DNA of 64,000 nt from Afipia massiliensis (lineage in GTDB: Bacteria > Pseudomonadota > Alphaproteobacteria > Rhizobiales > Xanthobacteraceae): the NCBI RefSeq assembly GCF_001006325.2, contig NZ_LBIA02000001.1, positions 1,241,501 through 1,305,500 of the forward strand, written 5' to 3'. The notes under the pieces are model-generated. The model worked only from the letters and a program-made list of their open reading frames with translations. It was not told where the DNA came from and did no database searches. The stretch's first letter is position 1. The number at the start of each line of letters is the position of its first letter. Positions 52,348-61,858 of this stretch are shown piece after piece. Made by a program: the position numbers and the translations under genes.

Positions 52348-53670
52348 ATGAGCGATCTCAGGTCCGATTTCCGCCACCCCACCCGTTATGTGCGCCTCGA
52401 CACCATCCTGAGGCTGCGCTGGCTTGCCGCGCTCGGGCAGTTAGCGACGATCTTCATCGTCTCCGAGGGGCTCGATTTCGAAGTCCCGGTGATTCCCTGC
52501 GTGATCATCATCGGGCTGTCGTCGCTCCTCAATCTGGTGCTGCAGGTCCGGTTCAACCCGGTCCACCGCTTGGCGCCGCGCTACGCCGCCGCGCTGCTCA
52601 CCATCAACATCGCGGAACTCGCCGCCCTGCTGTTCCTGACCGGCGGCCTGCAGAATCCATTTTCATTTCTTTTCCTTGCGCCGGTGCTGATCTCGGCAAC
52701 GGCGCTGCCGACCCGGATCACGATCGCACTCGGAATCTTCGCAGCAGCCTGCGCCACGGCCCTTGGATTTTATCACCTGCCGCTGCCGTGGAATGGCGAC
52801 GAGCCGCTGGTGCTGCCGCCGACCTACATGGTCGCGGTCTGGCTTTCGATCGTGCTGGCGATCGGCGTCACCAGCCTCTACGCGTTTCAGGTCACCGAAG
52901 AGGCGCGCAAGCTTTCCGACGCGCTGGCCGCCACCGAGCTTGTGCTGACGCGCGAACAGCATCTGACCCAGATCGACGGCCTCGCCGCCGCCGCCGCGCA
53001 TGAGCTCGGAACACCGCTGTCCACCATCTTTCTGATTTCACGCGAACTCGAGCAGGCCGTTCAAAAAAACGGCCTCGACGAACATGCGCGCGGCGATCTG
53101 AGGACGTTGCGCGAGCAGGCACAGCGCTGCCGTGAAATTCTTGCAAAGATCACGCAGCTCTCGTCACACGGCGCACCGTTCGACCGGATGCCGCTCTCGA
53201 CGCTGATCGAAGAGACGGTCGCGCCGCATCGCGATTTCGGCATCGCCATCAAGGTGCGTATCGCGCTGGCCCAGGATCCCGAGCCGGTCGGCATGCGCAA
53301 TCCGGCGATCCTCTACGGCGTCGGCAACATTCTGGAGAACGCGGTCGATTTCGCGCGCGAGCGTGTCGAGGTGAATGCGTGGTGGGATGCGAGCACGGTT
53401 GAGATCGTCATCTCCGACGACGGACCCGGAATCGCGCCGGACATTCTCAAGCGGATTGGCGAACCCTATCTGACGCGGCGGCGCACCGGCGACGCCCAGG
53501 GCGGCGGTCTCGGCCTCGGCGTTTTCATCGCGCGCACCTTGCTGGAGCGAACCGGCGCACGGGTGTCGTTCACCAACCGCACATTCCCCGACCACGGCGC
53601 GATTGTCACGATTGTCTGGCCACGCAGCAGTTTCGAGACCTCGGAAGTCCCGTCACCGGCATTGCTTTGA
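52348..53670 (+). CDS. actS: Redox sensor histidine kinase ActS/RegB
   Basis: A 440-residue membrane kinase of the RegB/PrrB/ActS family. Six N-terminal helices contain the quinone-site motif GGLQNPFSFLFLAPV. The H-box is AAAHELGTPLSTIFLIS, with the phospho-His near residue 222. A Cys in QAQRCREILAKI matches the redox-sensitive Cys seen in RegB. ATP-binding motifs are NILENAVDFA, ISDDGPGIAPD and GGGLGLGVFIARTLL. It is followed by actR. The pair regulates redox-, carbon- and nitrogen-related genes in relatives. Confidence 0.94.
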   Translation: MSDLRSDFRHPTRYVRLDTILRLRWLAALGQLATIFIVSEGLDFEVPVIPCVIIIGLSSLLNLVLQVRFNPVHRLAPRYAAALLTINIAELAALLFLTGGLQNPFSFLFLAPVLISATALPTRITIALGIFAAACATALGFYHLPLPWNGDEPLVLPPTYMVAVWLSIVLAIGVTSLYAFQVTEEARKLSDALAATELVLTREQHLTQIDGLAAAAAHELGTPLSTIFLISRELEQAVQKNGLDEHARGDLRTLREQAQRCREILAKITQLSSHGAPFDRMPLSTLIEETVAPHRDFGIAIKVRIALAQDPEPVGMRNPAILYGVGNILENAVDFARERVEVNAWWDASTVEIVISDDGPGIAPDILKRIGEPYLTRRRTGDAQGGGLGLGVFIARTLLERTGARVSFTNRTFPDHGAIVTIVWPRSSFETSEVPSPALL

Positions 53671-53792
53671 GGGCCAGTACGGCCGGGTGCCTTTGTAGGA
53701 CAGCAGATTAGGACGGCAGATGCATTTCCCGGCCTTGGCATCGCCCGATTGAAACGCCATATCTATAGGACCACATCAGGAGGCGCATCACC

Positions 53793-54347
53793 GTGACCGC
53801 AACTGCCGATTTGACCGAGATTGCCGATCGTTCTCTGCTGATCGTTGAGGATGACAAGGCGTTTCTCGAACGGCTGGCGCGCGCCATGGAGACCCGGGGC
53901 TTCGCGGTGACCGCCTGCGACAATGTGTCCGACGGACTTCATCACATCGATCAGACTCCTCCGGCCTTCGCGGTGGTCGATCTGCGGCTCGGCGACGGCA
54001 ACGGCCTCGACGTGGTGTCGGCGCTGAAGCGCCAGCGGCCGGATGCCCGCGCCATTGTGCTGACCGGCTACGGCAACATCGCAACTGCCGTCACCGCGGT
54101 GAAGATGGGCGCGGTCGATTATCTCTCGAAGCCCGCCGACGCGGACGACGTTGTCGCGGCGCTGCTCGCAAGCGGCACCGACAAGTCGCAGCTTCCACAG
54201 AATCCGATGTCGGCCGACCGGGTCCGCTGGGAACACATTCAGCGCATCTATGAGATGTGCAATCGCAATGTTTCGGAGACCGCGCGTCGCCTGAACATGC
54301 ATCGCCGGACCTTGCAGCGTATCCTGGCCAAGCGCGCGCCGCGCTGA
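53793..54347 (+). CDS. actR: Response regulator ActR/RegA
   Basis: A 184-residue regulator. The receiver domain has LLIVEDDKAF, phospho-Asp in VVDLRLGDGNGLDVV, and the Lys in DYLSKPAD. The C-terminal Fis-type HTH (EHIQRIYEMCNRNVSETA, then RRLNMHRRTLQRIL) is almost invariant in RegA/PrrA/ActR. The start is GTG with an AGGAGG site eight bases away. It is partner of actS upstream. Confidence 0.95.
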   Translation: MTATADLTEIADRSLLIVEDDKAFLERLARAMETRGFAVTACDNVSDGLHHIDQTPPAFAVVDLRLGDGNGLDVVSALKRQRPDARAIVLTGYGNIATAVTAVKMGAVDYLSKPADADDVVAALLASGTDKSQLPQNPMSADRVRWEHIQRIYEMCNRNVSETARRLNMHRRTLQRILAKRAPR

Positions 54348-54438
54348 TCTACGGCTCTTCGGCGGAACTTTTGTGAGCGGCCCTGCGTTATCCACGCAGG
54401 ACCATTCAGAAAGGGAGCGGCCACGCCGCCGAGAGCAG

Positions 54439-54660
54439 ATGCGAAAAGCGCGACATATCGAAATCTCGTCCCGGCTTGAAGTCACCAAACAGTTCGGTCT
54501 GGTCGAGGATTATCGCATCGACTGGCCGCAGGGATCGTCCCTGCGCGCGCCGCGCATTACGGTGCGCAGGCGATCAGCCTATCCCGTTCAGGTGACCCGG
54601 AATTACGTGACAACCCTGCTTGAACCGTTCGTACCGTCGCGCGAAATCGTGGTAACATGA
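54439..54660 (+). CDS. Small basic protein of unknown function
   Basis: A 73-residue protein, MRKARHIEISSRLEVTKQFG and onward, rich in Arg with patterned hydrophobic residues (VTRNYVTTLLEPFVPSREIVVT). It is in the actS-actR-bphO direction. An ATG at 54373 would add 22 Arg/Glu-rich residues over a 7-bp hairpin (54382-54400), so the later start is preferred. No family is recognised. Its coding nature is plausible but not certain. Confidence 0.45.
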   Translation: MRKARHIEISSRLEVTKQFGLVEDYRIDWPQGSSLRAPRITVRRRSAYPVQVTRNYVTTLLEPFVPSREIVVT

Positions 54661-54688
54661 GTTAGCGCAGCATTAAGGCGAAACCGTA

Positions 54689-55300
54689 ATGGGCGCCGCA
54701 ATCTGGGATACGATCCGCGAAGCGACGCGAATGTCGCACAGCCGCCTCGACGTTGCGCTGGCGAAACTCGATCTCGCCATTCCTCTTTATTATGAGGGCT
54801 TCCTGCGCAGTCAGGCCGAAGCGCTGTTCCCGATCGAGGCAGCCCTCGAAGCCAACGGAATCGAAAGCCTGATTCCGGACTGGGCGCAGCGCATTCGCAC
54901 ACCAGCCCTCGAACGCGACCTCGCAACATTAAACATCACCTGTCATCCGCTGCCCTTGCCCGCATTCGGATCGGCGGCGGAAATGCTCGGCGCAGTCTAT
55001 GTGCTTGAAGCCTCGCGCATGGGCGCGCGCGTGATGCTGGCGCGCCTTGCGGAGCATCCCGACTCGGACGCGATGAACGCCACCGCCTATCTTCGCCACG
55101 GTTTCGGCAAGCGGTTCTGGCCGAGCTTTCTGACGCTGCTGGAAACTCATCCCGCCGCGCAGAGTGATACAGCGGGCGTGGTGCATGGCGCGGAAATCGC
55201 GTTCGCGATGTTCGAGAGTGCGCTGAAGCCGATGGAAAACGTCGTCGTGGATTTCACGCGCGCCGACAAAGGCAGCGGTTACGCGCCGACTCCGGGATAA
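54689..55300 (+). CDS. Heme oxygenase-like protein (BphO type)
   Basis: A 203-residue alpha-helical protein. The proximal His is in TIREATRMSHSRLD, and the glycine-rich distal helix is EMLGAVYVLEASRMGARVML, matching bacterial biliverdin-producing heme oxygenases of the BphO branch. Substitution of Gly by Ala in the helix (EASRMGA against EGSSLGG) may affect activity. No phytochrome gene lies in this window. AAGGCG precedes the ATG. The end overlaps mmcB by 22 bp. Confidence 0.82.
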   Translation: MGAAIWDTIREATRMSHSRLDVALAKLDLAIPLYYEGFLRSQAEALFPIEAALEANGIESLIPDWAQRIRTPALERDLATLNITCHPLPLPAFGSAAEMLGAVYVLEASRMGARVMLARLAEHPDSDAMNATAYLRHGFGKRFWPSFLTLLETHPAAQSDTAGVVHGAEIAFAMFESALKPMENVVVDFTRADKGSGYAPTPG

Positions 55301-55770
55301 TCCTGCGGATCGGCGAGGCGCCCGATACGCTGCGCCGCCAGCAATCCAAAACTGATCATCATCGATTTGCGCGTCGCTGCCGGCAGCCGATGCTCGGGCG
55401 CGTCGCAGTGCAGGTGCGCGCCGTAGGCGTCGGCGACGATCAATCCGGTCTCGGGCGGAAACAGTTCGCAGGGCATATCCTGCGTGAAGGCGAAGAACAG
55501 CCGGTCGCAATGCATCCGGTAGTCCTGCCATTTTTGATCGGCGCGCAGATCCTCGACCGACGATTTGATCTCGACAATCCAGATGTCGCCGCGGGCGTTC
55601 ATCGCCACCAGATCGGCGCGCCGCCCCGACGGCAGGGTCAATTCGCTGACGCAGGAAAAGCCCAGCGATCTCAAAAGCCTGGACGTGCCGCGCGCAATCG
55701 CAAGCGCAGTGTCGGACTGGCGGCGATCCGGTGGCAAACCCGGCTCGATATGGCGAAACGGTGAATGCAT
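55279..55770 (-). CDS. mmcB: MmcB-family DNA repair nuclease-like protein
   Basis: A 163-residue protein. The pattern RRADLVAMNARGDIWIVEIKSSVEDLRAD (split) holds the Asp...Glu-x-Lys core of PD-(D/E)XK nucleases. The motifs KWQDYRMHCDRLFFAF and GLIVADAYGA match MmcB of Caulobacter, involved in mitomycin C damage response. No GTTC-N7-GTTC SOS box was seen upstream. The ATG at 55770 is preferred over 55815. It converges with the heme-oxygenase-like gene. Confidence 0.9.
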   Translation of the reverse strand: MHSPFRHIEPGLPPDRRQSDTALAIARGTSRLLRSLGFSCVSELTLPSGRRADLVAMNARGDIWIVEIKSSVEDLRADQKWQDYRMHCDRLFFAFTQDMPCELFPPETGLIVADAYGAHLHCDAPEHRLPAATRKSMMISFGLLAAQRIGRLADPQDYPGVGA

Positions 55771-55917
55771 GATTCCAGCGAGGGTAGCAGAAAAGCAAAC
55801 ACCTCTCAGCCCCAAAAGCGTACGCGGCCCGACACAATTCGGACCCTGCGCCGTCGCGAAGCATGGGAACCATGGGTTCCGCCGGGAGCGAACCTGGTTT
55901 CATCCCTTGGAGGGGAC

Positions 55918-57060
55918 ATGTATTCACGCATCACCAATGCATTCAAATTCGGCGGCTATGCATTCGCACTTGCCGTTCTCACGTTGCCGATCACATCAAC
56001 ACTCTCGCAAGCCGTTGCGAAGCCGACCGTCGAAGTCGCATTCGTTCTCGATACCACCGGCTCGATGGGCGGCCTGCTCGAAGGCGCCAAACAAAAGATC
56101 TGGTCGATCGCAACCAGTGTCGTCGACGCCAATCCCGACGCCGACATCCGCATCGGCCTCGTGGCCTATCGCGATATCGGCGACGAGTATGTGACCAGGA
56201 CCTTCGATCTCACCACCGACATTCAGGACATCTACGCCAATCTGCTCGAGCTGAAAGCGCGCGGCGGCGGCGACTGGCCGGAGAGCGTCAACGAGGCGCT
56301 CGATGTCGCGGTCAACAAGCTGCAATGGACCAAGGGCAGCGACGCGCGGCGCATCGTGTTTCTGGTCGGCGACGCGCCGCCGCACATGGACTACGCGCAG
56401 GACACGAAATATCCGAAGACGCTCGCGGTGGCGAAACAGCGCGACATCGTGGTCAACGCGGTGCTGGCCGGCCGCGCCCGCGACACCGAGCGCGTCTGGC
56501 AGGACATCGCGCAACTCGGCGACGGCCGCTTCATTCCGATTCCGCAGGACGGCGGCGAGGTCGTGGTGATCGAGACGCCTTACGACGACGACATCATCAT
56601 CCTGCAAAAGGAAATCAACGGCACCGTGATTCCCTATGGACCGCAGAAGCTCCAAAAACGCGTCGAGGAAAAAACCCGGCAGTTGTCGCAGGTTGCGGCG
56701 GCGGCACCCGCGTCGGCCTCCGACATGGCGAGCTATCTCAACAAGCGCTCGAAAGTCTCCTCCGAAGCGGTCACCGGAGACGGCGATCTGGTTAGCGCGG
56801 TCGCCTCCGGCCGCGCAACGCTCGGCAGCGTCAAGGAGGAAGAACTTCCCGACGGCTTGCGCAAACTCTCGCCCGAGCAACGCAAGGCCGAACTCGACAA
56901 GCAGACGCAGGCGCGCAAAACCCTGAACGAAAAGCTCGCAGGTCTCGTGCAGAAGCGCGACGCTTACGTCGCCGACAAGAAGCGCATCGCCTCGCCCGCC
57001 AAGGCCTCGTCCTTCGACCGCGCGGTGGAGGACACGCTGAAGGCCCAGACCAGGCGGTAA
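55918..57060 (+). CDS. Secreted von Willebrand factor A domain protein
   Basis: A 380-residue exported protein. The signal peptide is in FKFGGYAFALAVLTLPITSTLSQA. The VWA domain has the MIDAS motif DTTGSMGG (DxSxS-like with Thr), with Thr/Asp in IGLVAYRDIGDEY and a third site in FLVGDAPPH. The C-terminal third is Lys/Glu/Gln-rich and probably coiled coil. The GGAGGGG ribosome site supports the ATG at 55918. The role is unknown; MIDAS proteins bind metal-dependent partners. Confidence 0.87.
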   Translation: MYSRITNAFKFGGYAFALAVLTLPITSTLSQAVAKPTVEVAFVLDTTGSMGGLLEGAKQKIWSIATSVVDANPDADIRIGLVAYRDIGDEYVTRTFDLTTDIQDIYANLLELKARGGGDWPESVNEALDVAVNKLQWTKGSDARRIVFLVGDAPPHMDYAQDTKYPKTLAVAKQRDIVVNAVLAGRARDTERVWQDIAQLGDGRFIPIPQDGGEVVVIETPYDDDIIILQKEINGTVIPYGPQKLQKRVEEKTRQLSQVAAAAPASASDMASYLNKRSKVSSEAVTGDGDLVSAVASGRATLGSVKEEELPDGLRKLSPEQRKAELDKQTQARKTLNEKLAGLVQKRDAYVADKKRIASPAKASSFDRAVEDTLKAQTRR

Positions 57061-57392
57061 CCTCGTTCCGCCAAAGACGATGCGGGAACGCTACGACGCC
57101 GAACGGCTGGCCAGAAAGCCCTCATTTGACTGGGCTGCATGGCCAGCCGCCCGCCGGGGCCGACGCAGATCAGCGTCATTAAAGAATGCTTCCAGCCGTT
57201 TACCCGCGATTCACGCAACTTCCGGGTTCCGCAACCGGAAGGGGCATCATTCGCGCGTTCTTAATCGGTTACCGACAGTGTTCGAACTCGCGCATGACGG
57301 ACGGGGCCCAAGAGCCGCGCCGCCTGCGCCGGAATGAGAATGACAGTCAGGGAATTCAAGTCAAACGGCAGGCGGGGGGCGTACGGCGTCCG
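57061..57392. other. Intergenic region before the GGDEF-EAL gene
   Basis: I see no gene or strong hairpin in these 332 bases. An in-frame extension of the downstream protein runs through from 57186 but looks Arg/Gly-rich and non-homologous. The promoter of the GGDEF-EAL gene is expected here. Confidence 0.5.
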
Positions 57393-59810
57393 ATGAAGTT
57401 CAATTTTGTATCCGCGAAAATGCGTCTGCTGCGGCTGGTCTCGCCCTTCATCGCCATTGTCCTGTTGCAAGCCTTTCTGGCAGGGATGAGCCTGAGCATC
57501 CTGTCGTCGGTCCGCGCCTATGTCGGCGCCGAAAGCCTGTGGTCGAAAGGCCAGAAGGACGCTGTTCGCTTTCTCCATCTCTACAGCAACACCGGCAAAG
57601 AGGAATACTACCGCAACTTCAAAAACGCCGTCGCGATCCCGCTGGGCGATCGCGCTGCGCGCCTCGCGCTGGAGCAAACACCCCCGGACATCCCTGCCGC
57701 CCGTGAAGGCTTTTTGCAGGGCGGGAATCATGCCGACGATGTCGACGGGATGATCTGGCTGTTTCGGTATTTCGGTGAACTTCCCTATTTCAAGCAGGCA
57801 GTCACTCATTGGAAAGCAACCGACCTCATGCTTTCCGATTTGACCCGGCTTGCGGCGACAATTCGCGCCCACAGCACCAACGGCCATTCGGCACTGGAAC
57901 AAGGCACCGACTATCGATCCGAGATAGATCGGCTCAACACGCGGCTGATACCTGCGGGCGGGGGATTCTCCCGCAGCCTCGGTAACGGATCGCGGCAGAT
58001 CAAGGTCGTCCTGACCATCGCCAATCTGCTCGTTGCCGCGCTGCTGGTGGGTCTGCTGCTGACGATGGCGCGCTATTTCCTGGCGCAGCGCCGCAGGTTC
58101 ATCCATGCGCTGCGCACCGAGAAGGAACGCGCGCAGATCACCCTCGCGGCTATCGGCGACGCAGTCATCAGCACCGACGCAAAGGGCAACGTCGAATACA
58201 TGAACCCGGCCGCCGAGCGACTAGTGGCCTGCCGCGCGCTGGCCGCAAGAGGGCTGCCGGTCGCCTCGCTGTTCAAAATTCTCGACGAAGAGACCGGACA
58301 ACCGCGCGAAAGCCAGGTCGAACAGATTCTGGAGGGCGGCGACCTCACTCACCCCGCGCGTCCGCAATTGCTGCAACGGCCGGATTCCACGTCGGTCGCG
58401 ATCTCCATGATCGGAACGCCGCTCTACAAGGAGGGCGCCGTCGCCGGCGCGGTGCTGGTGCTGCACGACATGACCAGCGAGAAGAAATATATCGCCCGCC
58501 TGTCGTGGCAGGCGTCGCACGACAGCCTGACCAAGCTGGCCAACCGCCGCGAATTCGAGCACCGGCTGGAGAAGGCCTTGCAGCAGGACTGCGACCGCCA
58601 GGGCCCGCATGCGCTGATGTTCCTCGATCTCGACCAGTTCAAGATCATCAACGACACCTGCGGCCACGCCGCCGGCGACAAGCTGTTGTGCGAGGTCGCC
58701 ACGGCGCTGCAACTGCATTTGCGGGTCGACGACCTGCTGGCGCGGCTCGGCGGCGACGAATTCGCGATCCTGCTGGAGAACGGCGACCTTGAGCGGGCCG
58801 CGATCGTCGCTGAACGGCTGCGTCAGGCAGTGCAGGATCTCAATTTCGTCTGGAACGGGCGGTCGTTCACGATCACGGCGAGCATCGGCCTCGTGCAGAT
58901 GCGCGGCCGCGCCACCAAGGACGAAACCCTGCGTACGGCCGACCTCGCCTGCTACCTTGCCAAGGAGAAGGGTCGCAACCGGATCCAGATCCATAATCCG
59001 AGCGACACGGAATTGCTGCACCGCTTCGGTGAAATGGCGTGGGTGCAACGCATTCACGACGCGCTGGATGAGGAGCGCTTCTGTCTCTACGCACAGAATA
59101 TCGCCGCCTTGCACGACACTGGGCATGCCGGCGCGCATATCGAACTCCTGCTGCGGCTGCGCGACAAGGACGGCAATCTGATTCCTCCGGGAGATTTCAT
59201 CCCCGCCGCCGAGCGCTACGGCCTGATGCCGCTGATCGACCGCTGGGTCGTGCATCACGCCTTCGAGATCATCTCCACACGGCTCGCCGCATCCGAAATC
59301 ATCGCCACCTGCGCGATCAACCTGTCAGGCGCGACCTTCAGCGACGAAGGCTTCGTCGACTACGTTCGCGAACAGCTCGAGCTGTTCAGTATTCCGCCGG
59401 CGATGATCTGCTTCGAGATCACCGAAACCAGCGCGATCGCCAATCTCGACAACGCCAACCGTTTCATCGGCGTGCTGCAGAAACTGGGATGCCGGTTCTC
59501 GCTGGACGATTTCGGGAGCGGCATGTCGTCGTTCGGTTACCTGAAACATCTTCCGGTGAACTACCTCAAGATCGACGGCGGCTTCGTCAAGGACATGCTC
59601 GACGATCCGATCGACCGCGCCATGGTCGAAATGATCTGCCGCATCGGCAAGGTCATGGGCAAGCAGACCATCGCCGAATTCGTGGAAAACGACGCCATCC
59701 TCCAGGCGTTGCGCGAGATCGGGGTCGATTACGCGCAAGGTTACGGCGTCGGCCGGCCGGAACCGTTCGACATGGTCTCTACCGTCAAGCCGAACCTGCG
59801 CGTGGCCTGA
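57393..59810 (+). CDS. GGDEF-EAL cyclic-di-GMP protein with PAS domain
   Basis: An 805-residue membrane protein. Two helices flank a periplasmic sensor region (about residues 10-230), followed by a PAS domain (about 240-360). The GGDEF domain has [10 protein letters not shown]. The EAL domain has [13 protein letters not shown] for ExLx[22 protein letters not shown] and [14 protein letters not shown] (DDFG intact), consistent with phosphodiesterase capacity. The start at 57393 is chosen because the upstream extension is low-complexity; 57294 is possible. Confidence 0.92.
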   Translation: MKFNFVSAKMRLLRLVSPFIAIVLLQAFLAGMSLSILSSVRAYVGAESLWSKGQKDAVRFLHLYSNTGKEEYYRNFKNAVAIPLGDRAARLALEQTPPDIPAAREGFLQGGNHADDVDGMIWLFRYFGELPYFKQAVTHWKATDLMLSDLTRLAATIRAHSTNGHSALEQGTDYRSEIDRLNTRLIPAGGGFSRSLGNGSRQIKVVLTIANLLVAALLVGLLLTMARYFLAQRRRFIHALRTEKERAQITLAAIGDAVISTDAKGNVEYMNPAAERLVACRALAARGLPVASLFKILDEETGQPRESQVEQILEGGDLTHPARPQLLQRPDSTSVAISMIGTPLYKEGAVAGAVLVLHDMTSEKKYIARLSWQASHDSLTKLANRREFEHRLEKALQQDCDRQGPHALMFLDLDQFKIINDTCGHAAGDKLLCEVATALQLHLRVDDLLARLGGDEFAILLENGDLERAAIVAERLRQAVQDLNFVWNGRSFTITASIGLVQMRGRATKDETLRTADLACYLAKEKGRNRIQIHNPSDTELLHRFGEMAWVQRIHDALDEERFCLYAQNIAALHDTGHAGAHIELLLRLRDKDGNLIPPGDFIPAAERYGLMPLIDRWVVHHAFEIISTRLAASEIIATCAINLSGATFSDEGFVDYVREQLELFSIPPAMICFEITETSAIANLDNANRFIGVLQKLGCRFSLDDFGSGMSSFGYLKHLPVNYLKIDGGFVKDMLDDPIDRAMVEMICRIGKVMGKQTIAEFVENDAILQALREIGVDYAQGYGVGRPEPFDMVSTVKPNLRVA

Positions 59811-59907
59811 CCGCAGAGCGGGTGCACCCGCGACGCGCAACCCTCTCATCAGCAGGATTCGTCGGAATCCACTTGGCGCGGCGCAAAAAATCAGCATTGT
59901 GGCCGGC

Positions 59908-60579
59908 ATGACAGATGAATCGAAGACCGCCGCCAAAGCCGGCGCCCTGATCGTTCCGGTATCGCCGTTCCAGCAGAACTGCACGCTGTTGTGGTGCGAA
60001 GCGACCCGCCGCGCCACGGTGATCGATCCCGGCGGGGATGTTCCGGATATTCTTGCCGCGATCAAGCAGGCCGACGTGACCGTCGACCAGATCTGGATCA
60101 CCCATGGCCACATCGATCATGTCGGCGGCGCTGCGCAACTGCGCGACGAACTGAAAGTTCCGATCGAGGGACCTCATCTCGCCGACAAGTATCTGCTCGA
60201 CAACGTCGTTGCGAGCGGTGCGAATTTCGGCATGACCGGCGTGCGCAACTTCGCGCCCGATCGCTGGCTCAATGAAGGCGACACGGTCAAGATCGGAGAA
60301 CTCGCGTTCGACGTCTATCACTGCCCCGGACATTCGCCGGGCAGCGTGGTGTTCTTCAACGGCGGGATGCGCTTTGCGATCGTCGGCGATGTGCTGTTCA
60401 GCGGCTCGGTCGGACGCACCGACCTGCCCGGCGGCGATCACGCCACGCTGATCAATTCCATCAAGGACAAGCTGCTGCCGCTCGGCGACGATATCGGCTT
60501 CATCTGCGGCCACGGCCCCGGCTCGAATTTCGGCCACGAGCGCATGACCAATCCGTTCCTGAACGACGAGATGGGTTAG
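59908..60579 (+). CDS. MBL-fold metallo-hydrolase (glyoxalase II-like)
   Basis: A 223-residue cytoplasmic metallo-beta-lactamase-fold hydrolase. The zinc motif is THGHIDHVGGAAQL (HxHxDH), with later ligands in HCPGHSPGSVVF, IVGDVLFSGSVGRTDL and CGHGPGSNFGHERMTNPF (split). It resembles YcbL-type glyoxalase II-like enzymes. The ATG at 59908 is preferred to a GTG at 59899. Confidence 0.93.
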   Translation: MTDESKTAAKAGALIVPVSPFQQNCTLLWCEATRRATVIDPGGDVPDILAAIKQADVTVDQIWITHGHIDHVGGAAQLRDELKVPIEGPHLADKYLLDNVVASGANFGMTGVRNFAPDRWLNEGDTVKIGELAFDVYHCPGHSPGSVVFFNGGMRFAIVGDVLFSGSVGRTDLPGGDHATLINSIKDKLLPLGDDIGFICGHGPGSNFGHERMTNPFLNDEMG

Positions 60580-60601
60580 AGTAGGCGCAAGTGCCGCGCG
60601 T

Positions 60602-60804
60602 TCAGTCTTTGAGGATGAACGTCACCTTCAGATTGATCCGGTATTCGTGATCTTTCCGTTCTTGATGACGCACTTCTGGTTGGCGACCCAGACCCCCTTG
60701 ACATTCTTCAATGTCTTGACAACGCGTTTGACGCCGGCCTGGATGGCATCTTCAAAACTCTTAGGTGATGCGGCAATCAGCCCGGTGACACGCGCAACGG
60801 ACAT
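60602..60804 (-). pseudogene. Dodecin gene with a one-base frameshift
   Basis: The start MSVARVTGLIAASPKSFEDA with VKRVVKTLKNVKGVWVANQK is clearly dodecin, a small flavin-binding dodecamer. The frame breaks in codon 54: it runs KNGKITNTGSI then stops at 60628. Restoring one base near 60644-60646 (a C on the plus strand) gives KITEYRINLKVTFILKD, the normal dodecin end, stopping at 60602 with 67 residues. AGGAG supports the start at 60804. It is either a true loss-of-function mutation or a sequencing error. Confidence 0.85.
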
Positions 60805-60954
60805 GATTTTCTCCTGACAAGGATCAAGACATAAATCTATTCGGCGCTTGAGCACAGGCAGCTTGTGCGTGTTGCCTTGAGGGCCAAGCAGGTTCGATCC
60901 TGCGCCCGCGAAGGGCCGGATTCATGAAGATCAAATCCTGCGTGCCTCAGACGC

Positions 60955-61326
60955 TCAGCGCTTGCCGAACGTGAAGTTGGCAAAGCCAAGCGCGAGCAAG
61001 CCGTTGATGGCGGCCTGAGCCCAACCATACGCGTTCAAGAGGCCGGTCCATGTCGCGTGCAGCAGGATCAGACAGTCGAGGCCGTTGGTGACGAAGCCGG
61101 CCACCATCGCGGCCTTCAACGCTTCCGTCCCGTTAGCATTGCGGGCGCCCCAGAAAATGATGGCGAACGCGAGGATCGTCGAGCCGGCGATACGGCCGAC
61201 CACCTCAGTGGCGGGCGTGTGTCTTACTCCGTAAAACGCCCCCATCTGCGATGGACCGATCAGTAACCCGAGACCGAAAACCGCCGCCACGATCGTGGCG
61301 AGCACCAAGAAGCTGTTGAGTTTCAT
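60955..61326 (-). CDS. Small four-helix membrane protein of unknown function
   Basis: A 123-residue protein, starting MKLNSFLVLATIVAAVFGLG, with four predicted membrane helices. Conserved-looking motifs are GAFYGV, VVGRIAGSTILAFAIIFWGAR and GFVTNGLDCLILL. No function is recognised. A GGGGAGGG ribosome site lies at good spacing before the ATG; longer readings upstream lack homology. Confidence 0.75.
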   Translation of the reverse strand: MKLNSFLVLATIVAAVFGLGLLIGPSQMGAFYGVRHTPATEVVGRIAGSTILAFAIIFWGARNANGTEALKAAMVAGFVTNGLDCLILLHATWTGLLNAYGWAQAAINGLLALGFANFTFGKR

Positions 61327-61595
61327 AATTCCCTCCCCTTCCCGTTTGAGAACGGACCAACCTAACACGTCGGCGGACGGACGACGATGGCCATGCGTAA
61401 ACCCTACATGCCGCCCTGCGACGATGTCGGTTTTCATCTGTAGCCACGAACGGGCGACCAATCCGTCCTGACCGACGAGATGGGTTGACAAAAAGGCAGC
61501 CGGCCCATGTCGGTCGGGCGCTGGCTGTCTTCGGCTCACATTTATGTGTGAGCCCTGCGCCGAACAGGCCGTGCTGAAGCGTGTAACATGAATCC

Positions 61596-61823
61596 ATGCA
61601 GCTTGAATCGACCATCACATGCCCGGACTGCGGTCATCGCGCACTGGAAACGATGCCCACCGACGCGTGTCAGTTTTTCTACGACTGCAAAGGTTGCAGC
61701 ACGCGGCTGAAGCCGAAGGCTGGAGACTGCTGCGTGTTTTGCTCCTACGGCTCATTGCCATGTCCGCCTATTCAGGCGCAACGCGCCGGCGACAGGGACG
61801 CGAAACCATGCTGCCCCGACTAG
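61596..61823 (+). CDS. GDCCVxC domain protein
   Basis: A 75-residue Cys-rich protein. It has CPDCGHRALETMPTDACQFFYDCKGC, split over two Cys pairs, then the signature GDCCVFCSYGSLPCP. These small proteins are often near mercury or metal resistance genes and probably bind metal ions. Ten cysteines in 75 residues support this. No mer genes are in the window. Confidence 0.85.
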   Translation: MQLESTITCPDCGHRALETMPTDACQFFYDCKGCSTRLKPKAGDCCVFCSYGSLPCPPIQAQRAGDRDAKPCCPD

Positions 61824-61858
61824 AACCATCCCGGTTCTGATCAGGCGCCGGACTGGCC

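Noticed and set aside
55771-55830. SOS box upstream of mmcB
   Set aside because: No GTTC-N7-GTTC was found in the short upstream region, so damage control is not claimed.
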